A stretch of DNA of 21,156 nt from the NCBI GenBank assembly GCA_021464525.1, contig JADRCO010001229.1, positions 1 to 21,156 of the forward strand. Reading direction: 5' to 3'. Positions 1-10,000 of this stretch are shown here, piece by piece. The notes below the pieces were generated by a model. The model saw nothing but the letters and a program-made list of their open reading frames with translations. It made no database searches and was not told the DNA's origin. Position numbers and translations under genes: made by a program. Positions within the stretch are counted from its first letter, which is position 1. Each line of letters starts with the position of its first letter. Source of the stretch: Rhizophagus sp. LPA8_4_AMF (taxonomy: Eukaryota; Glomeromycota; Glomeromycetes; Glomerales; Glomeraceae).

Positions 1-63
1 GGAAAAATGAAAATTTTCCGAAATAGTTTTACCAAGTTTCGGTTTTAACAGTTTCAAAAACTA

Positions 64-323
64 CTAAGTTTCGGGCAGCATCTTTAACATATTCTGATTC
101 AAAACATTCATTATAGAAGAATTTATGATCTTTATAATTAGATCCTTCTGTTCTTCAAAAGTTTTAGTAATATCAAGTTGTTCTAGTAACTTTTGCATGT
201 ACCAAAAAACATTCTACTAATATAAAAATTTATAGTTTGTAAGCTTACAATAATAAAGAAGAAATTAAATACAAATTTTTAATTACTTTAACTGTTAAGT
301 ACCTCTTTTAAATCTTTATTCAT
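64..323 (-). other. Possible terminal exon(s) of an unrecognised gene
   Basis: On the minus strand an open stretch from 213 to 64, ending in TAG, reads like a terminal exon of 49 residues. It includes NVFWYMQKLLEQLDITKTF and looks helical and charged. It is preceded by a tandem TAGTAG acceptor (214-219). A tiny possible upstream exon (323-303, ATG, MNKDLKE) ends at a GTACTT donor and joins in the same phase, giving about 56 residues. I do not recognise the protein. The surrounding DNA is very AT-rich and close to the window edge, so this could equally be a decayed fragment or a chance open frame. No promoter or polyadenylation signal was convincing. Confidence 0.25.
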
Positions 324-650
324 TTATATCTGTTAAACAAATATACAACTTATGCCATTTGGGGTATTTTATTCTTTTTTTCTTAGTTCCATAATAATAA
401 AGAATAAATATTAATAGATCAGTATACAGATTATATTAATATTATTAATATAGATAATTTCAGATCAGATCAGAATTATTTAATAAATTCCTGAAACAAT
501 AGAATAATAAAATAAAAATATACCTTTATTCTTAAATCTCTTAGATCTACTTTGATTATTTGATTCATTTAATTCAATATAATATTTTTATATTAAATAT
601 TGATTTTTGAAAATTCAATATATTTAGCAAAAATATTAAAATATTATATA
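324..650. other. AT-rich spacer, no gene seen
   Basis: This stretch is low-complexity A/T sequence with short runs such as cagatcagatcag near 464. I see no open frame with coding character, no RNA gene and no clear repeat ends. It leads directly into the target-site duplication of the hAT-type element that starts at 659. Confidence 0.5.
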
Positions 651-658
651 TTTATATT

Positions 659-1037
659 CAGGGTTGGAAAAGTACAGTATACTAAGCAAAATTTTAGTAC
701 AGTATAGTATAATACATACATATTGTACTAATTTATACCATATTATACTATTTTATATAATAAGATCAAGAACAATTTTTATGATTTTTCAATATCTAGC
801 AATCTGATTTATACAAATTTTTTTTTATTTTGTAGTTTTTATTAAGTTTTACAAAATGAAACAAATATTTGTTGAAATTAGACTATTAAATTGTAAAATA
901 TTTGCAAAAAAACAAATTTGAAAAAAAATATGAAAAATGTACTGTACTAAAATAGTTTGAATACAGTACAATACAGTACAATACAGTATGTACTGTACCA
1001 ATTGTACTGGTACAGTACAGTACACTTTCCAATCCTG
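659..1037. mobile_element. hAT-type MITE with 8-bp target duplication
   Basis: The left end reads CAGGGTTGGAAAAGTACAG. The right end, reverse-complemented, reads CAGGATTGGAAAGTGTAC, so the ends are terminal inverted repeats. The element is flanked on both sides by exactly TTTATATT (651-658 and 1038-1045), an 8-bp target duplication. CAGGG-type termini plus an 8-bp duplication are the hallmarks of the hAT superfamily. At 379 bp, with no open frame, it must be non-autonomous. The subterminal regions are packed with GTACAGTA/TACTGTAC motifs (about 672-745 and 938-1024), typical of transposase-binding repeats. No transposase source is visible in the window. Confidence 0.85.
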
Positions 1038-1074
1038 TTTATATTATTTATTAATTATAAAAAATAAATTAAAT

Positions 1075-1676
1075 ATACACTTCCTGATTAAAAATATCTA
1101 ACCACCTAAAAATTTAAAAATATTTGGAGTTTTAATATAATTTCACATATATTTTAAAATTTAAGGTGTATAAAACTATACTACAGAAATATTTAATTTT
1201 TATGTGAAAAAAATTTTGACTTTTAATTAGAACAGTTATAATAAAATAAATGTTAAAAATTGATTTTTTAACTAAGGAATAGCTTATATTTCAAATATCA
1301 AAAAGATTGAATTAACAGTTATTGAGAAATCATTACTTAAAAATAATGAATTTTTGCAAATTTTATATGTAAACTATCATTTTTACTGAATTTTAATGAT
1401 TTTCAAAGGCGGATTTCTCAATAACTATTAATTTGATCTTTCTGATTTTTGAAATACAAGGTATTTTTAGTCAAAGAATCTAATTTTGGCATTTATTTTA
1501 CTGTAACTCTCCTGGTTAAAAGATAAAAATTTTCCCATTTTTTAAATATTTATACAGAATTTTACTACTATTTAAGCAAAAAAACACTTTTAAATGGGTT
1601 TTAATGTTTCATACTTTAAAATAAATGTTATTTTTCAAATTTTAGGGTGGTCAGATACTTTTGACCAGGAAGTATA
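1075..1676. mobile_element. Long fold-back (palindromic) element, Tc1/mariner-like ends
   Basis: The two halves are diverged reverse complements along most of about 600 bp. The left end has ACTTCCTGATTAAAAATATC (1079-1098) followed by TAACCACC. The right end (1676 backwards) reads TATACTTCCTGGTCAAAAGT then ATCTGACCACC. Inner arms also pair: GTTATTGAGAAATC near 1318 against GGATTTCTCAATAAC near 1412, placing the centre near 1373. The ends abut TA dinucleotides, which suggests a Tc1/mariner-type element with TA target duplication. There is no coding capacity. An inverted duplication this long would fold into a hairpin if transcribed. The superfamily assignment is inference; the inverted structure is directly visible. 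Confidence 0.7.
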
Positions 1677-2403
1677 CTGTAATTTAGTTGATTTATTATA
1701 ATAAAATATATTAAATAGTAATATTTTTATATTTTTAGTTTTAATAAATAAAATTATTAGCATTTGTTATTTAGAAATTTTTGAGAATTATTATTTAGAT
1801 ATTTTTGATAAATAGGTGTTAATAATCATTTCATTTCTAATTTAATATATGATATTTACATAATGCTGTAAATATGTTATCAATTATACTTTATTTCTAT
1901 ATAGGACTTTTTTGGTATTTTCACGGTGATATTTATAATATTTGTAACTATATAACTATAATAATATTTTTTTTTTAAAAAAACATTTTCTATTTTTCAT
2001 TTAATAATATATTAGCAATTAATTGATTTGATTGACTCAATTAAAAACCCTACTCATATTATCATGAATTGCTTGTTTATAAATCAAAAATGAGTATATT
2101 TTAAGTATAAAATAAATTTTAGGCATAAAAGAAATGTAGGGGAAACCTTAAACCATTGATTTTCACAGCATAAACATCAGACTTTAAATTAATTACACAT
2201 GTCAAAAAAGTTCGGAGTAATTAAATTGCTAAACAAAATTCCGAGAAAATCTCTTGTGATTTATCCTAAAAAATTATAAAAGCACATCAATTCCCATTGA
2301 AAAAAATAGTTTTTTTTTGTTATCAACATTCCTGCCTCTTTATAAACAATCCTTCACTGCGGAGTAAATATTTTTCACGAACAATTAGAAAACGAGGTTC
2401 GCT
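1677..2403. other. AT-rich spacer and LDAH upstream region
   Basis: This is mostly A/T-rich sequence with poly(dT)/poly(dA) runs near 1968-1983. The last ~120 bp before the LDAH start are a little richer in G+C and contain a T-run (2309-2318) and a TATA-like tttataaac at 2339-2347, about 60 bp upstream of the ATG. No open frame or RNA gene was found. The promoter reading is tentative. Confidence 0.35.
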
Positions 2404-3623
2404 ATGTCCATTGCAGAACCCATTCATGTTAATGAATTACCAAAGCCTGGAGAAATTTCTCGATTAAAGGATAATTATATTGAAGGAGAACCATTAAAAC
2501 TTATATTACAAGATGAACAACATTTAACTGAAACTTTATGGTGGCCTTCTAAAAACAATGATGAAAATTATATCTTGTTTGTAATCCCGGGAAATCCTGG
2601 TGTAATTGATTATTATGTTGAATTCTTGAGTACAGTTCATGGTGAGCTTGGAAAGAAAATTGATATTGTTGGAGGTTCGTATTTGGTAATATCATATGAT
2701 TTTTATTAAATTACATAGTTAACTTATCTTTATCATCATCATAGCTTCAATGCTTGGACACTCTTACGGGCCACATAATTTAAGCTTAAAAAATCTTTAT
2801 TCTCTTCAAGATCAGATCGATCATAAAATTCAGTTTATTGATAAATTAAAATCAAGATTCACTTCTCAAGGAGGTGAGAAACAACCTAAATTTATTATTT
2901 GTGGACATTCGATTGGTGCCTACATTGGTACTCAGGTATTTGTATTTCATGGAAGGAGTAAAATTATTTTAACAAATGAAAACTTCTAAATTCTGACTTG
3001 ATAGGTGTTGAAGGCGAGACCAAATCATGGAATTGAAATGGTTTACGCGTTATATCCTACTTTGCAACATATCGTAAAGACACCTAATGGCATTATGATG
3101 AATGTAAGTTATTTATCATTATTAGGGTAATTTCTTCTAAATCTCACATCAATGTTTGCGGTTTCAGTTCTTGTTTAACGAACGTCCACGTAGTTTAGCT
3201 GCTTCATTTGTTTCGAATTTACGATATTTCATCCCGACAACTTTCCTCAAATTCTTGGTTTCTAGTTTGACCCGGCAAAAAGAATCAATTCTAAACATAA
3301 CATTATCGGCCCTTCTACACGGACATGTCGTGGAAAACGCATTATATATGGCGAGTAATGAGATGGAAACAGTATGCGAGTTAGATGAAGAATTCTATCG
3401 TGAAAATTTAGACAAATTCATATTTTATTTTAGTGAATTTGATAAATGGGCACCGCTTGAACATTATGAAGATATGAAAAAAAGGTTTCCTGAAGGGAAA
3501 GTGTTACTATGTGAAAAAAATACTCCACACGCTTTCGTATTGAGTCATGGTGACATTATTGGGAAGATAGTTGCTGGATGGATTGTTAGTAAAACGACAC
3601 GTGATCTCGCTATTGATAACTAA
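2404..3623 (+). CDS. LDAH: Lipid droplet-associated serine hydrolase (LDAH family), 4 exons
   Basis: Alpha/beta-hydrolase of the LDAH family, which acts at the lipid-droplet surface; the natural substrate is debated. Exons are 2404-2674, 2745-2935, 3005-3103 and 3168-3623; all introns are GT-AG and 63-70 nt. The frame stays open across the joins and gives 338 residues, close to animal LDAH (about 325). Visible motifs: the family VIPGNPG loop at about residues 60-66; the nucleophile elbow GHSIG with Ser146; a candidate acid Asp279 in SEFDKWAP; and the catalytic His308 in NTPHAFVLSH. The complete triad argues for an active enzyme. Hydrophobic sequence around FIPTTFLKFLV could help droplet attachment. 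It converges on the ARFRP1-like gene across about 490 bp. The ATG is the first in frame and fits the family N-terminus. Confidence 0.92.
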
Positions 3624-4113
3624 ATTTTAATATTTTGAGGTTCATATAGTAAGATCAATTGATAAATTTTTAATTATAATTTAATAAAACAATGAGTTCT
3701 CTATTCATAAATATATAATGTAAGCAAATTTCCCTCGACAAAAAAGGGAGTCCGGTATACTTGTACCAACGATTTATTATTTTTTGAACTATTCAGAATA
3801 ACAAATGATTTCACGTTATGAAAAATATAATTTAATTACTTTTTCATTTATCCAAAACAAAATTATATTAAGAAAACGTCATAAAGTAAATATACATACC
3901 ATTTCAAATATATTACAAATAAATTGTTTCCTATAAAAGAAATCTATTATGTTCTTTTATAAATATACTGAATATGAAAAAAGTATACTAATAAGTAATA
4001 CTTTATAAATGTTTCGCAATTAAAAAAAAAATTCTCTTATTTAAAATATCTTTGCTCTTTCTAATGAAAAAGATTATTTAAATGTAGATTATTTAAACGT
4101 AGATTATTTTAAA
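3624..4113. other. Convergent 3' intergenic region
   Basis: This region lies between the stop codons of the plus-strand hydrolase and the minus-strand GTPase, so it should hold both 3' UTRs. AATAAA-like signals occur in both directions, for example aataaa near 3682. An imperfect palindrome, tccctcgacaaaaaagggag, sits at 3731-3750, and a short direct repeat, gtagattattt, occurs at 4084 and 4100. No gene was seen. Confidence 0.4.
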
Positions 4114-5010
4114 TTACTTAAATGTAGGCGGTCTATTTTGCTTATTTCTTTGTATTCTTACAAATAACCAATCTACGGCTTCTCTCACGCCAGTTCTAAA
4201 AAATAAAATTATTTAAATCATTGAATATGTAGAAAATAAAATTTCATTATCCTAATTAATACCTACCCTTCTAATGCAGATATAGGTAAAACTCTAGAGT
4301 CTCTAGCACCTAATTTTAAAGCAATTTTGTTAAAAATTTCTTTAATCTCTTCAACCTTTAATGAATTTGGTAAATCTTGTTTATTAGCCAACATTAATAT
4401 CGGAACTCCTTCAACGTCATCATTGGTAATTATCTTCTCTAAAAAAAAATTAAAAAATTAAATTATTAACAACGAACTAAAATTCTTTTAGATGCGTTAT
4501 AACTTACCAAATATTTCTTTACATTCTTCAATACGTTCTTTATCGGTTGAATCTACTACAAATACAATAGCATGACATTCTGAATAATATTTTTCCCAAA
4601 TACCGTGCAAATCTCTTTGTCCTCCTAAATCCCAAAAATTCAGTCTTGCTCGATTTATATCTATTTTTCCAACTAATTTAACAAAAGCGAATAAGCAATA
4701 AATATAAAAATGTTAATTTAATAAACAGAGATCCCTCAAATAAAGGAAGTACTCACTGTTTAATCCTACCGTGGGAGCAATCCTATCAGGTGATAACCCA
4801 ACTACACCTAAAAATATCGATTTAATTCGTTCTAATAATGTCTGTCAAAAAGAATCATTGATATTAAAAATGAAATAGTTGCATAAAGCAAAACAAAACC
4901 AATACTTCAATACTTACTGTCTTACCAGCATTATCAAGTCCAAGTATGATAACGTAAAATTCTTCCCTTCGTGTGAGGTATTCATGTAATCCGCTCAATA
5001 ACGTGTACAT
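4114..5010 (-). CDS. ARFRP1: ARFRP1 / Arl3-type Arf-like small GTPase, 5 exons
   Basis: Small GTPase of the Arf family that, in animals (ARFRP1) and yeast (Arl3p), sits at the trans-Golgi and recruits Arl1 and its golgins. Exons on the minus strand: 5010-4918, 4841-4757, 4672-4508, 4438-4267, 4195-4114; spliced product 198 residues (human about 201). The N-terminus MYTLLSGLHEYL matches ARFRP1 nearly exactly. Nucleotide-binding motifs are all present: P-loop GLDNAGKT (residues 24-31), switch I PTVGLN, switch II WDLGGQ, specificity motif NKQD and a SAL motif. There is no Gly2, so no myristoylation. ARFRP1/Arl3 is instead N-acetylated by NatC, and Met-Tyr is a NatC-type start. The C-terminus ends NRPPTFK, like the NRPP-type tail of the family. 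Assignment to ARFRP1 rather than other ARLs is strong. Confidence 0.93.
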
Positions 5011-5499
5011 TAAGCAAATCAAAAACCAAATAAAAGAGCTTTATTCTTTTTTTTTAAAAAAAAAAAATACTAAGAGACAAACAGGAAAATAATACTCTTA
5101 AGTTTAATATCTATAAAAAAATAATCTAGAAATAAAGAATAAAATTATCTATCAGAATGTAATTGGAATAATATTCAAAGCCTCTAGGATTAGATTAATT
5201 CAACAATGATCTAATAGCGTATTGCTATAGAACTTATCACGTAATGTTATACAAATGCACTGTAAGCACCTGCGCACAGCAAATATATGATAATATCAAT
5301 ATGAATCTTTGATCCACCACCTATACTATAAATATATATATGCGGGTCAAGATTATAGGTCGTACAGGGTCAAGATTCATAAATTTGCACCTGGCAACCT
5401 GCGCAAACTATATTTTCTCGGATGACGACAAAAAAAGTCAATCGCCAATCTCCTTTCGTTTTATTTAAAGAGATGTGTACATTTTTTAGCTATCGAAAA
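5011..5499. other. Spacer upstream of ARFRP1-like gene, with short repeats
   Basis: This holds the 5' region of the minus-strand GTPase and the 3' side of the glycosyltransferase. A back-to-back oligo(dT)/oligo(dA) tract lies at 5045-5067. From about 5250 to 5420 the composition is less AT-rich. The motif gggtcaagatt is repeated at 5344-5354 and 5367-5377, and tatgaatctttgatcc at about 5299-5314 is its inverted partner, so a small hairpin can form. ACCTGCGCA occurs at about 5270 and 5399. No gene was seen. Confidence 0.45.
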
Positions 5500-6891
5500 C
5501 TAACTATCGAAAGTATTTAATAAATTATTCAATCTCATAGCATATAAAGAAAACGTACTAAATGGAGTTCCATAAAATCTACTTCCTTGTGAAGAAACCA
5601 TTAAATCTACTAAAGGAATTAAATGTTTATACATGTTAACGTTGTCTAAAGGGTTTTCTAATGAATTTAATGGTTTACAATCTTCTTCGAAATCTTCTAA
5701 CATAAATACACAGGGAAATTTTTCTAAGAAAATTTTAAGAGACTTACGAGTCCTTTTTGCATCTGTAGCTAAAAATATTATTATGGGTAAAGTACTATTT
5801 GTAAATTTTGAAGAACATTGTTCAAAAAAGGAGATTTCATTGGTTTCTATTATTTTGGTTGATGTTAATATAGTTTGTCTAATTTGTTTCGCAACTTCTG
5901 TACTCTTACCATAATTAAAAGTATTTTCATATTCTCTATAATCATTTGATATTTTTAATATAAACGATTCAATTGTTTTATTTGCTGCTCCTCTAAAACT
6001 ACTATCACTTCTAAATTCGTTACCTAATCGTGCGTGAACCCCCAAGAAGTTTCTTTCTCCTCCAATTTTTTTCACGATATTATTAACAATTTTAATTATA
6101 ATAGGGTTATCAGGTACAAATTCTCCTGATAATTTACTCCAAAATTCTTTACTTTCGGGTAATTCCCTTACAACTCTTCTTGTCGAATATAAACTGCCAA
6201 GATAAAATAATTTTTCTTTTCGACCTTTCAATTTTGTTAAATCAACTCTTTTTTCAAATTCATCCAAACCGATTGTTGAATTTAAATAATCGTAATATCT
6301 ATGATGATATCTTACGTCACATTTTGTATAATAAACTTCCTGTTCTTTAATATTCAGAATATTTAATAAATTTTTATCAAAAAAATCTGTTCTGTGAACA
6401 ATCTTTACATGTTGTTTGACCCATTCCATACTCATTAATTCTTCCCAATGATATAAAGTATAATTCGCAGTAATACAATGTTTTCTTTCAGGATCACATT
6501 CTGTAAAATTATTTTGATTCGGTTTTAATTGAGATAATCTTTGAGATAATTGATCAAATGGTGCCATACCAAATGGAGGTATTCCATTGAAAAACATTAA
6601 TGGCGGTAATATTAACGTTCGATTCAAATGCCACGCTAAGAATATTGCATTCTCTACTGATATTCTTTGATTGTGAAATCCGCTATGCGGTAAATATGTT
6701 ATAAATTTTTCTTCTGTTATATTATAAGAATCTATATAAATAATCTCTTTATCTTTATTTAAAAGATGAGATTGTTCTTGTCCGTTTATTGGGTCATTTT
6801 TAACGTATAAAAATTTATTATTATTTTGGTGAATTAAAAATATAATTATTACAAATATAATTAGGATTATAAAAAATCCTCGAGAAGCCAT
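5500..6891 (-). CDS. GDP-fucose protein O-fucosyltransferase-like, type II membrane protein
   Basis: Single-exon protein of 463 residues. Residues 6-21 (FFIILIIFVIIIFLI) form an uncleaved signal anchor with a short cytosolic tail, so the enzyme should face the ER/Golgi lumen. The body resembles the GDP-fucose O-fucosyltransferase superfamily: an N-terminal GFHNQR motif with following helix (about 71-92, ENAIFLAWHLNRTLILPP), a donor-binding HAR motif in FLGVHARLGNEFR (282-294), and a C-terminal ATDAKRTRKSLK...LVDLMVSSQGSRFYGTPFSTFS segment (375-447) with the family's conserved Ser/Phe-rich end. Six NX(S/T) sequons fit lumenal exposure. The acceptor substrate cannot be read from sequence. No intron is needed, in contrast to the neighbours. 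It is co-oriented with XPC upstream, separated by 177 bp. The superfamily call is good; a specific enzyme name is not justified. Confidence 0.8.
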   Translation of the reverse strand: MASRGFFIILIIFVIIIFLIHQNNNKFLYVKNDPINGQEQSHLLNKDKEIIYIDSYNITEEKFITYLPHSGFHNQRISVENAIFLAWHLNRTLILPPLMFFNGIPPFGMAPFDQLSQRLSQLKPNQNNFTECDPERKHCITANYTLYHWEELMSMEWVKQHVKIVHRTDFFDKNLLNILNIKEQEVYYTKCDVRYHHRYYDYLNSTIGLDEFEKRVDLTKLKGRKEKLFYLGSLYSTRRVVRELPESKEFWSKLSGEFVPDNPIIIKIVNNIVKKIGGERNFLGVHARLGNEFRSDSSFRGAANKTIESFILKISNDYREYENTFNYGKSTEVAKQIRQTILTSTKIIETNEISFFEQCSSKFTNSTLPIIIFLATDAKRTRKSLKIFLEKFPCVFMLEDFEEDCKPLNSLENPLDNVNMYKHLIPLVDLMVSSQGSRFYGTPFSTFSLYAMRLNNLLNTFDS

Positions 6892-7068
6892 TATATGGGA
6901 TTAAGGGGAAAAAGGAGTACACATTTCACAAGTTTATAGATTTCAATATATAAATTTGTTGGTTAGTGGTTACTAATAACGTGATACACAAGTACATTTT
7001 GTTTAATTTGTTTAGATACAATATGCAGATCATGATAAAAAAAAAATTTAAAATTGACGAATAAATAT
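6892..7068 (-). promoter_or_regulatory. Probable promoter of the O-fucosyltransferase-like gene
   Basis: This 177-bp gap lies between the XPC stop codon (7069, minus) and the glycosyltransferase start (6891, minus). It must hold both the XPC 3' UTR/poly(A) site and the downstream gene's promoter. An oligo(dA) tract lies at 7038-7047. No specific element can be named. Confidence 0.35.
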
Positions 7069-10000
7069 CTATTCTAGGTCTCCATCATCACGCATAAAAC
7101 CACCACCTATATCAATGTCTTCATATTCTTTTTCACGTATAAAGCCACCTTCTATATTAATAGCTTCATTTTTATCTTCCGTATACATTTCTTCATCTTT
7201 ATCATCACACGTACTACCCTCTGTACTTATATCATTCTCTTCTATTCGTACAAAATCATCTTCAATATCCATATCATCTGAAAAATTAGTATTGGATTTA
7301 TCGTCGTTACTTTCAATAACGGTCTTTTCCCAAATAGTTTCATTTAGTTTATTTGATCCACTCTTGTCGACAACGTTGATCAAATAATTATCTTCTTCTT
7401 CAGTATCGCCGTGATACAATTCACTTTCTCCTTCAGATTCACCATGGTAAAATTCACTTTCTCCTTCTTCCATATCAGATGAATCCTGTTTTATATAATC
7501 ATTGTATAATCTCATTCGAATTTGCACTCCCATAATTAGTCTCTTCCATCTTGTCAAAACTTCTCTTTCTCGCTTTGCATTATTCATTGCTTCAACGTGA
7601 CTCGCATATTCATGCCATGCCTACCCACGGCAAAAAAATTAAAATCATAATAGATTCAAGGATAATATCCTCAATACGACTTACCTCAAGTAACATTGTT
7701 TCATGCTCCTTCGCAACTACAATTCCATGAATTACTGGAACACATCGACGAGCTTGGAAATCAAAGCCAACCTAAAAAGATATAAGCTTTTAATAGACAA
7801 ATAAAGTTCACCGATTCTCAAAATATAATCATAAACTAACCACAGCATCTCCGTAGTCAACACCAAATTTCTTTGCAATTTTTCCAATTCCATTAACTTA
7901 AAACAAAGTTCAAATTATATTCTAGTATATATAACGAATATATAAATGCAAAATATTAACTTACTTGGAATATGCACACCTCCAATTGGACACATGCTTT
8001 CCTTAAACATATTTACATTACCATAAGAGTTTTTCGGTACCTTACCCTATTTAACCGTCATCAACAAATTATCAATATTTATATAATTGAAAAATTATCA
8101 GAGAAAACAATCATAACTTACGTCAATTATCGGTTCAGGTATATATTCTTCGGTTTGCCATTCGCCATATAAACCAGATTCGGGGGGTTCTTCGTCATAT
8201 AATGAAGCCATATTTGCTGCACGACGTTTTGCCAAAGTATATATACGTGATTTCACGTGTTTTAAAGGTTGTTCACCTATCTAAGAAATAAGAAGCAATT
8301 AATTAAGTTAAAAAAATTATGAAAGAAATATAAAAATATTTTTTTTTTTTTACCTTAACTTGTCGACCTTCTCTTAACCAAGTTTCAGCTGTATGTAACT
8401 AGAAAGAAAAGGACTTAAGTACAATAATCCTCCAAAACAAAATTTATCTCATTTCGTTTTCAGTAGCATACTTGTTTAACATTCTTGCGTGGATATATTG
8501 GTTCACCACGAATATTCCCTATTATTGGTTGCTTTGGATGAATTATTTCAAACTTCTTCAAATGACGTTCAAGAGCATACCTAATTAATATAATATTACA
8601 GATATTTTATTATTAGAGCAAATTATTATTACATACTAAGCACGTATCTTACATACAAAGGATGGTTGTGGAAAGCACCAATAGAAGTTGGCATACGTTC
8701 AGAAACTTCCAATTTATGTAAATGAGCATCTTCCTCATTATCTTGTTTCTATGTTAATAATAGAACAAAATTTAATAATTGTTAAATATTACGGAATATA
8801 AAAAATAATAAATACCCTTTCATACGGACGTGCGAAATAAGACAATGTTTCATGCCACCAATCATAACCATCCTTAGTGACAGGCACTCTTAATTTTCGC
8901 GTCCGTGCTCCCCATTGTGAAGCATACCGACGCGTCACATCTTTTATATAACCATCTATTTCATAATTTATTAGTTTCAGTTCAGTAATATAAGTCAACG
9001 CTAACTGAATTACCTTGTTCAAATGCAACTACGTAAGCCATAACATTATCCATGTCATTAGACGCAGGTTCCATTGCTTGTGGTGAATTCACCAATGCAC
9101 GAACTGGATCTATACAAAACCATTTTTTATAAGCTGCAAAATAAACCTCACACCAGAATATTGGCGGCGCATTTGATTTTTGCAAGCCTTGAACATACTA
9201 AAAAGTTAAAATATATCTAAGACATACGGATAAATATTAATATCAGTACTTACCATTACTACTATCTCTCTTAAGACTGTTTTTTAATACACTACTTGAC
9301 TTACGCAAGCGATCAACACGAGATTGTTTAGATAGAGAATTATGATCATCGTCGTCATCACCTTGCTCACTCTTTGATTTACTGCTACTACGATTCTTCC
9401 CTTTTGCCCCAAGTTTATATTTTCCAAGTCCAAGTGTTCTCTGGGCTTCTTCATTTATGCTACTACTTGTTGAACCCTTGTAATCTAAAACATTATCCTT
9501 TTTTCGAGAAGTAGAAGCCTCGTTTTTACGTGCTAATTTAAATGATACTGCTTGTAAAGAACATACTAATCGTGCAGGTATTCCTAAGGAACGTAACACA
9601 GCAACAAATAACTGTGCAGAAGTATCACGACTTCCTTCTCCAACACTAATACTCCTCCGAAATGCTTTGATAGATGTTAAACAATCAGAAAATGATTCAT
9701 CATCCTAATTTAAATAATTTTGTTAGTATTGAACAAAAAATAAAAGCAATTATAAATTGATCTATACCTCGGCAATCTTCTCCTCACTGTTCTCTCCAAA
9801 TTCATGATATGCTCTATTTCGAATTCCAGGCTTTGTAATTACAAAATAATACTTCCACCATTTACACAAATCTTGTAAGGCTATAATTAGTATGTTAGCG
9901 TGTTTGACGTCAACTTTTACCAAAGCCTTGTCAAAAAGCGCTTGTAGATCATACTCAATTAAGGAGAGTGCTATTGCCTATAAAAATATCAAATAAGTAA

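Noticed and set aside
3731..3750. Palindrome tccctcgacaaaaaagggag as a terminator
   Set aside because: It resembles a bacterial-type hairpin, but this is a eukaryotic convergent 3' region and the pairing is short and imperfect.
5633..5914. Plus-strand open frame of 93 codons
   Set aside because: It lies antisense inside the O-fucosyltransferase-like coding region and shows no domain or splice context of its own.
7115..7387. Plus-strand Ser-rich open frame of 90 codons
   Set aside because: It is the antisense shadow of the acidic XPC tail, where Glu/Asp codons read as Ser/Ile on the other strand.
7972..8172. Plus-strand open frame of 66 codons
   Set aside because: It is antisense to XPC exons 11-12 and the intron between them, which carry unmistakable Rad4 BHD motifs on the minus strand.
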